From the NCBI RefSeq assembly GCF_030419005.1, contig NZ_CP106951.1:2170001-2234000 (forward strand): DNA of 64,000 nucleotides, read 5' to 3'. The notes beneath the pieces were generated by a model, which did not search any database, had not been told where the DNA came from, and saw nothing but the letters and a program-made list of their open reading frames with translations. This document shows positions 59,611 through 64,000 of this stretch, piece by piece (within the stretch, counting starts at the first letter, position 1; each line of letters starts with the position of its first letter). The position numbers were made by a program, and so were the translations under genes. This stretch comes from Eleftheria terrae. Lineage in GTDB: Bacteria > Pseudomonadota > Gammaproteobacteria > Burkholderiales > Burkholderiaceae_C.

Positions 59611-59957
59611 CGCAGGAACACGGCGCGATCAGCGGGCAGGCGGCGGGCGCCCCGTGCGCCGGCACGCTGCGCATCGAAGGCGAGATGACCATCTATCGCG
59701 CCGCCGAACTGGCCGCGCAGCTGCTGGCCAGCCTGGGCAGCGACGGCTGCCTGCGGCTGGACCTGGCCGAGGTCAGCGAGGTGGACAGTGCCGGGCTGCA
59801 ATTGCTGGTGGCGACCCAGCAGGCCGCCATGGCGCGCGGCGGCCATGTGCACCTGGTCGCAGCCAGCCCGGCCGTGGGCGACATGCTGGCCCTGCTCGAG
59901 CTGGCACCGCACTTCGGTCCCACTGCCCTTCCCATGACGCAGGACACACCGGCATGA
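59607..59957 (+). CDS. STAS domain protein
   Basis: A 116-residue protein of the STAS (anti-sigma antagonist) fold. CAGTLRIEGEMTIYRAAELAAQLL and LRLDLAEVSEVDSAGLQLLVATQQAA match, with the potential phosphosite Ser in EVDSAGLQ. It lies between CheY and CheA with four-base overlaps on both sides, so it is made in step with them. It may relay or buffer the signal; its partner is not shown. Confidence 0.88.
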   Translation: MTQEHGAISGQAAGAPCAGTLRIEGEMTIYRAAELAAQLLASLGSDGCLRLDLAEVSEVDSAGLQLLVATQQAAMARGGHVHLVAASPAVGDMLALLELAPHFGPTALPMTQDTPA

Positions 59958-61969
59958 ACCTCGACCAGGCCCTGCACACCTTCATCGCCGAAAGCCGCGA
60001 CCTGCTGGCTGAGATGGAGACGGCACTGCTCGGACTCCAGGCCGCCGAGGGCGAGGCGCGCAGCGAGGCCGTCAACGCGATCTTCCGTGCGGCGCACACC
60101 ATCAAGGGCTCGGCCGGGCTGTTCGGGCTGGACCGCGTGGTCGCCTTCACCCACGGGGTGGAAAGCGTGCTCGATGAAGTGCGCGCCGGCCACCATGCGA
60201 TCGACGAAGCGCTGGTGACGCTGATGCTCGCCTGCGGCGACCACATGCGCGCCCTGATCGATGCCGCCGAACTCCAGCGCGGTGACCCGGACGCGACAGT
60301 GGCCGCCCCTGGGGAACCGCTGCTGCGGCGGCTCGCGGCCTACCTGGAGCCGCAGGCCGAAGTGCTCGCCGCTGCGCCGCCGCCATGCGAGCCGGCCGAC
60401 GCCGAGACGCGCTGGCAGCTGTCCGTGGGCTTCGGCACCGAGGTGCTGCGCCAGGGCATGGACCCGCTGGCCTTCATCCGCTACCTCGGCACCCTGGGCA
60501 CGCTGCGCCGCGTGCACCTGCGGACCGCTCAGGTGCCCCCGCTGACCGAGCTGGACCCGGAGAGCTGCCACCTCGCCTTCGACATCGAGATCGACAGCAC
60601 CGCGCCTCGCGAAGCGCTGGAAGGCGCGTTCGAGTTCGTTCGCGACGACTGCGAGCTGACGCTGCAACCGGTCGGCGCCGGCCAGCCCGCCGCCGCGGCG
60701 AACCCCGCCGCCCCTGCGGCCTCTGCGGCCTCTGCCGCTCCTGCCACATCGGCCCCCAGCGAAGCGGCGCAGCCCGCCTCCCGCACACCGCGCGCCGGTG
60801 AGCGCAGCTCGGTGCGGGTCGACGCCGACAAACTGGACCGCCTGATCGACCTGGTCGGCGAGCTCGTCACCGCCTCCGCCGGCGCCCACCTCGTGGCCCG
60901 CAGCGTGCGGGTGCCGGCACTGCTCGAGAGCCATTCCACGTTGGCCGCACTGGTGGAGCAGGTGCGCGACACCGCGCTGCAGCTGCGCATGGTCAAGATC
61001 GGCACCACCTTCAGCCGCTTCCAGCGCGTGGTGCACGACGTGTCCCGCGAGATCGGCAAGGACATCGCCCTGGTGGTCAACGGCGAGGACACGGAACTGG
61101 ACAAGACGGTCGTGGAGCGCATCGCCGACCCGCTCACCCACCTGGTGCGCAATGCGATGGACCACGGCATCGAGCCGGTGGAGCAGCGCCTGGCGCGCGG
61201 CAAACCGGCCCGCGGCACGGTGGGGCTCAATGCGTACCATGACTCGGGCAGCGTCGTCATCGAGGTGAGCGACGACGGCGGCGGGCTCCACCGCGAACGC
61301 ATCCTCGCCAAGGGCATCGAGCGTGGCCTGGTCGAGGCAGGCAAGAGCCTGAGCGACACCGAGATCTTCAACCTCATCTTCGAGCCGGGCTTCTCCACTG
61401 CCGAGCAGGTCACCAACCTGTCGGGCCGCGGCGTCGGCATGGACGTGGTCAAGAGCAACATCGCCGCGCTGCGCGGCAGCGTGCAGATCCGCAGCACCGA
61501 AGGCGCCGGCACCACGGTGACGGTGCGGCTGCCGCTCACGCTGGCCATCATCGACGGCTTCCAGGTGCGCGTCGGCCATTCGGTCTTCGTGGTGCCGCTG
61601 GACATGGTGGAGGAATGCGTGGCCTTCACCGAGGACGAGGCGCGCGACTACATCGACCTGCGCGGCCAGGTGCTGCCAGTGATCCGCCTGCGCGACCTGT
61701 TCGAGCTGCAGGGCCCGCGCGGCTCGCGCGACAACCTGGTCGTCGTGACCCATGCCGGGCAGAAGGCCGGCCTGGTGGTGGACGCACTGCTCGGCGAAGT
61801 GCAGACCGTCATCAAGCCCTTGAACAAGATGTTCGGCCGCGTGACGGGCGTCGGCGGCTCCAGCATCCTCGGCAGCGGCGAAGTCGCGCTGATCCTTGAC
61901 GTGCCCGGCCTGCTGCAGCAGGCCCGGGCTTCCACGGTCGCCCACGGTGCCCCCCTGGCGGCGGCCTGA
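59954..61969 (+). CDS. cheA: Chemotaxis histidine kinase CheA
   Basis: A 671-residue kinase. The P1 HPt domain has His48 in FRAAHTIKGSAG. A domain at about 155-235 (MDPLAFIRYLGTLGTLRRVHL, LDPESCHLAFDIEID) stands in the P2 place but looks unlike the E. coli P2. An Ala-rich linker (about 245-280) is followed by P3 (LDRLIDLVGELVTA) and the ATP-binding P4 with HLVRNAMDHGIE, SDDGGGLHRERI and SGRGVGMDVVKSNI. The P5 CheW-like domain is at about 530-660. It overlaps the STAS gene by four bases. Confidence 0.95.
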   Translation: MNLDQALHTFIAESRDLLAEMETALLGLQAAEGEARSEAVNAIFRAAHTIKGSAGLFGLDRVVAFTHGVESVLDEVRAGHHAIDEALVTLMLACGDHMRALIDAAELQRGDPDATVAAPGEPLLRRLAAYLEPQAEVLAAAPPPCEPADAETRWQLSVGFGTEVLRQGMDPLAFIRYLGTLGTLRRVHLRTAQVPPLTELDPESCHLAFDIEIDSTAPREALEGAFEFVRDDCELTLQPVGAGQPAAAANPAAPAASAASAAPATSAPSEAAQPASRTPRAGERSSVRVDADKLDRLIDLVGELVTASAGAHLVARSVRVPALLESHSTLAALVEQVRDTALQLRMVKIGTTFSRFQRVVHDVSREIGKDIALVVNGEDTELDKTVVERIADPLTHLVRNAMDHGIEPVEQRLARGKPARGTVGLNAYHDSGSVVIEVSDDGGGLHRERILAKGIERGLVEAGKSLSDTEIFNLIFEPGFSTAEQVTNLSGRGVGMDVVKSNIAALRGSVQIRSTEGAGTTVTVRLPLTLAIIDGFQVRVGHSVFVVPLDMVEECVAFTEDEARDYIDLRGQVLPVIRLRDLFELQGPRGSRDNLVVVTHAGQKAGLVVDALLGEVQTVIKPLNKMFGRVTGVGGSSILGSGEVALILDVPGLLQQARASTVAHGAPLAAA

Positions 61970-62011
61970 TCGATCCCCCACCCGTTTTCTTTGCACAAGG
62001 ACCCCTCCATC

Positions 62012-63682
62012 ATGTTCGGCAATTTCAGGATCGGCACCCGGCTGATCGCCGGCTTCCTGCTGGTCACGGCCATCAGCGCAGGCATCGGATTCATCGGCAT
62101 CTCCAATGCCGGCAAGCTCAACGCGATGGCCGACCGGCTGTACGGCACCGAATTGCTCGGCCTGTCGTATGTCAAGGAGGCCAACATCAACCTCATCTAT
62201 GTGGCGCGTGCGCGGGCCGAGTACATGCTTGCCACCACCCAGGAGCAGCGCGACAAGCAGCTCTCCATCATGGAGAAGAGCAGCACCACGATGAAGGACT
62301 ACTTGGAGAAAGCCAAGCCGCTCTTCTACACCGAGGAAGCCAAGCGCAACTTCGCCTCCATCGCCAGCACGGCGGACGAATACGACCGCCTGCTGCGCGA
62401 GACCAAGGCCATGGTGGCCACCACCAAGCTGCAGGAGCGCGACAGCGCACTGGCCGCCCTGCTGGGCCGCCTGGCCGAGACCAACGGCCGGCTCGACACG
62501 CTGATGACGGAGCTGAGCGAGCGCAAGGAAGCCAACGCCCGGCAGGCCTCGCAGGACGCGACCGAGGTCTACCAGGCCAGCCGCTCGGCCATGCTGACCG
62601 CCATCGGCATCGGCGTGCTGCTGGGCGTTGCGCTCGGCTTCCTGATCAGCCGCAGCGTGACGCGCCCCCTGCGCCGCGCGGTGGAAGTGGCCAACCGCCT
62701 GGCCGCCGGTGACCTGACCGTGCAGGTCGAGGCCACCAGCCGCGACGAGACCGGCCAGCTGCTGCAGTCGATGCAGCACATGATCACCAAGCTCTCCCAG
62801 GTGGTGAGCGAGGTCAACAGCGGCGCCGAAGCACTGGCCGGTGCCTCGGAGGAAGTCAGCGCCACCGCGCAGGCTCTCTCGCAGGCCGCCAGCGAGCAGG
62901 CCGCCGGCGTCGAGCAGACCAGCGCCTCCATCGAGCAGATGACCGCCTCGATCTCGCAGAACACCGAGAACGCCCGCGTCACCGACGGCATGGCCACCAA
63001 GGCGGCCGGCGAGGCCACCGAGGGCGGCGAAGCCGTCAAGGCCACCGTCAGTGCGATGAAGCAGATCGCGCAGAAGATCGGCATCATCGACGACATTGCC
63101 TACCAGACCAATCTGCTGGCCCTCAATGCCGCCATCGAGGCCGCTCGCGCCGGCGAGCACGGCAAGGGCTTCGCGGTGGTGGCGGCCGAGGTGCGCAAGC
63201 TCGCCGAACGCAGCCAGGTGGCAGCGCAGGAGATTGGCACCGTTGCCAGTGAGAGCGTGGAGCTGGCCGAGAAAGCCGGCACGCTGCTCGACGAGATCGT
63301 GCCCAACATCCGCAAGACCTCCGACCTGGTGCAGGAGATCACCGCGGCGAGCGAGGAGCAGTCGTCCGGCGTCGGCCAGATCAACGCCGCCGTCGGCCAG
63401 CTCAGCCAGACCACCCAGCAGAACGCCTCCAGCTCCGAGCAGCTGGCCGCCACCGCCGAGGAGATGAGCAGCCAGGCAGAGCAGCTGCAGCAGAGCATGG
63501 CCTTCTTCCGCCTGGCCGGCAGCCAGTCGCGCCCGGCGGCGCAGGCGGCGCAGGCGGCGCCCGCTGCCACAGCGCGCCGCGCTGCGGCAGTGCCGTCCCG
63601 CAAGGGCGGCCTGGGCCTGCGCGCACCGGCCCTGGCCACCGCTGGCGATGGCCCCGACGAATCGCAGTTCGTCCGGTTCTGA
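62012..63682 (+). CDS. Methyl-accepting chemotaxis protein
   Basis: A 556-residue transmembrane receptor: helix 1 at about 9-31, a periplasmic four-helix-bundle sensing domain (about 32-188) with [18 protein letters not shown], helix 2 at about 190-212, a HAMP domain ([28 protein letters not shown]) and the signalling domain with the tip [37 protein letters not shown]. The C-terminal tail is Ala-rich and lacks an NWETF-type pentapeptide. It lies 42 bases after cheA. The ligand is unknown. Confidence 0.93.
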   Translation: MFGNFRIGTRLIAGFLLVTAISAGIGFIGISNAGKLNAMADRLYGTELLGLSYVKEANINLIYVARARAEYMLATTQEQRDKQLSIMEKSSTTMKDYLEKAKPLFYTEEAKRNFASIASTADEYDRLLRETKAMVATTKLQERDSALAALLGRLAETNGRLDTLMTELSERKEANARQASQDATEVYQASRSAMLTAIGIGVLLGVALGFLISRSVTRPLRRAVEVANRLAAGDLTVQVEATSRDETGQLLQSMQHMITKLSQVVSEVNSGAEALAGASEEVSATAQALSQAASEQAAGVEQTSASIEQMTASISQNTENARVTDGMATKAAGEATEGGEAVKATVSAMKQIAQKIGIIDDIAYQTNLLALNAAIEAARAGEHGKGFAVVAAEVRKLAERSQVAAQEIGTVASESVELAEKAGTLLDEIVPNIRKTSDLVQEITAASEEQSSGVGQINAAVGQLSQTTQQNASSSEQLAATAEEMSSQAEQLQQSMAFFRLAGSQSRPAAQAAQAAPAATARRAAAVPSRKGGLGLRAPALATAGDGPDESQFVRF

Positions 63683-63698
63683 GCGGAGGCCTGACGTG

Positions 63699-64000
63699 AT
63701 GAACCCGTCCGAGCGCCGCGCCGCCCTGCCCCAGGAGCCGACGCAGTACCTCACCTTCATGCTGGCCGGCGAGGCGTTTGCCCTCGGCATCCTCGCAATC
63801 AAGGAGATCATCGAGTACCACAGCCTGACGACGGTGCCGATGATGCCGGAGTGCGTGCGCGGCGTCATCAACCTGCGCGGTGCCGTGGTGCCGGTGATGG
63901 ACCTGCAGGCCCGCTTTGGCCGGCCACCCTCGCCCGTCAGCAAGCGCACTTGCATCGTCATTGTCGAGGTCGCCGCACAACACGCGCAGCAGGACCGCCA
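63699..64000 (+). CDS. cheW: CheW-type coupling protein (cut by window edge)
   Basis: The first 100 residues of a CheW-like adaptor that joins receptors to CheA. The pattern YLTFMLAGEAFALGILAIKEIIEY, TTVPMMPECVRGVINLRGAVVPVMDLQARFG is the family core. A GTG one codon before the ATG at 63699 is an alternative start. It is 16 bases after the receptor gene. The C-terminus lies beyond the window. Confidence 0.93.
   Translation, partial: MNPSERRAALPQEPTQYLTFMLAGEAFALGILAIKEIIEYHSLTTVPMMPECVRGVINLRGAVVPVMDLQARFGRPPSPVSKRTCIVIVEVAAQHAQQDR

Noticed and set aside
59693..63961. A 1422-codon open frame on the minus strand opposite the STAS, cheA and receptor genes
   Set aside because: It mirrors strongly supported plus-strand genes. 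In GC-rich DNA the opposite strand is often free of stops, and its translation is low-complexity, rich in Gly, His, Leu and Val, without domains.

Overview
The window is a GC-rich stretch of a bacterial chromosome. Gene content and order point to a betaproteobacterium of the order Burkholderiales, probably near the Rubrivivax/Leptothrix/Caldimonas group. The evidence is the run DUF177-rpmF-plsX-fabHDG-acpP-fabF followed by rpoE-rseA-rseB-mucD and lepA-lepB-DUF4845-rnc-era-recO, and a groESL operon with a CIRCE element. The species cannot be fixed from sequence alone. No tRNA, rRNA, insertion sequence, prophage or CRISPR array was seen.

Layout. 1-5314 (minus): recO (cut by the edge), era, rnc, a DUF4845 protein, lepB and lepA: RNA processing, ribosome assembly and protein export. 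5315-5895: a 580-base intergenic region with two minus-strand intrinsic terminators, a candidate small structured RNA and two inverted repeats. 5896-10306 (minus): the envelope-stress module mucD, rseB, rseA, rpoE and a small membrane protein overlapping rpoE. 10334-16918 (minus): fatty-acid and phospholipid synthesis (fabF, acpP, fabG, fabD, fabH, plsX) with rpmF and DUF177. 16967-18393 (plus): a Maf-type pyrophosphatase and an RsmI-like methylase. 18491-28515 (minus): RhlE helicase, then an eight-gene surface-glycan operon (4,6-dehydratase, initiating sugar transferase, aminotransferase, methyltransferase, two glycosyltransferases, acyltransferase, flippase). 28624-30701 (plus): lysS and a flavin-type oxidase. 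30709-42278: housekeeping and envelope genes, namely a crotonase, DUF3108, an M61 peptidase, DUF3429, dsbC, a UbiH-type hydroxylase, AsmA, MOSC and ychF.

42279-47330 looks accessory. A 513-base gap precedes three co-directional genes: two divergent polysaccharide-deacetylase-like paralogues flanking a two-part methyltransferase-like protein. This is the best candidate in the window for an undescribed system. 47366-55574 (plus) is also accessory: an aldo/keto reductase, an exonuclease with a UvrC-like nuclease domain, a type II thioesterase beside a penicillin/AHL-acylase-type hydrolase, a catalase-like protein and a sugar-dehydrogenase-like lipoprotein. 55723-57904 is groESL with overlapping heat-shock promoter and HrcA operator and a strong terminator. 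58031-64000 (plus) is a chemosensory operon: receptor-like protein, CheY, STAS protein, CheA, receptor and CheW (cut by the edge).

Many neighbours overlap by four bases (ATGA or GTGA), so most blocks are probably translationally coupled operons. Gene families were assigned by reading motifs, not by database search.
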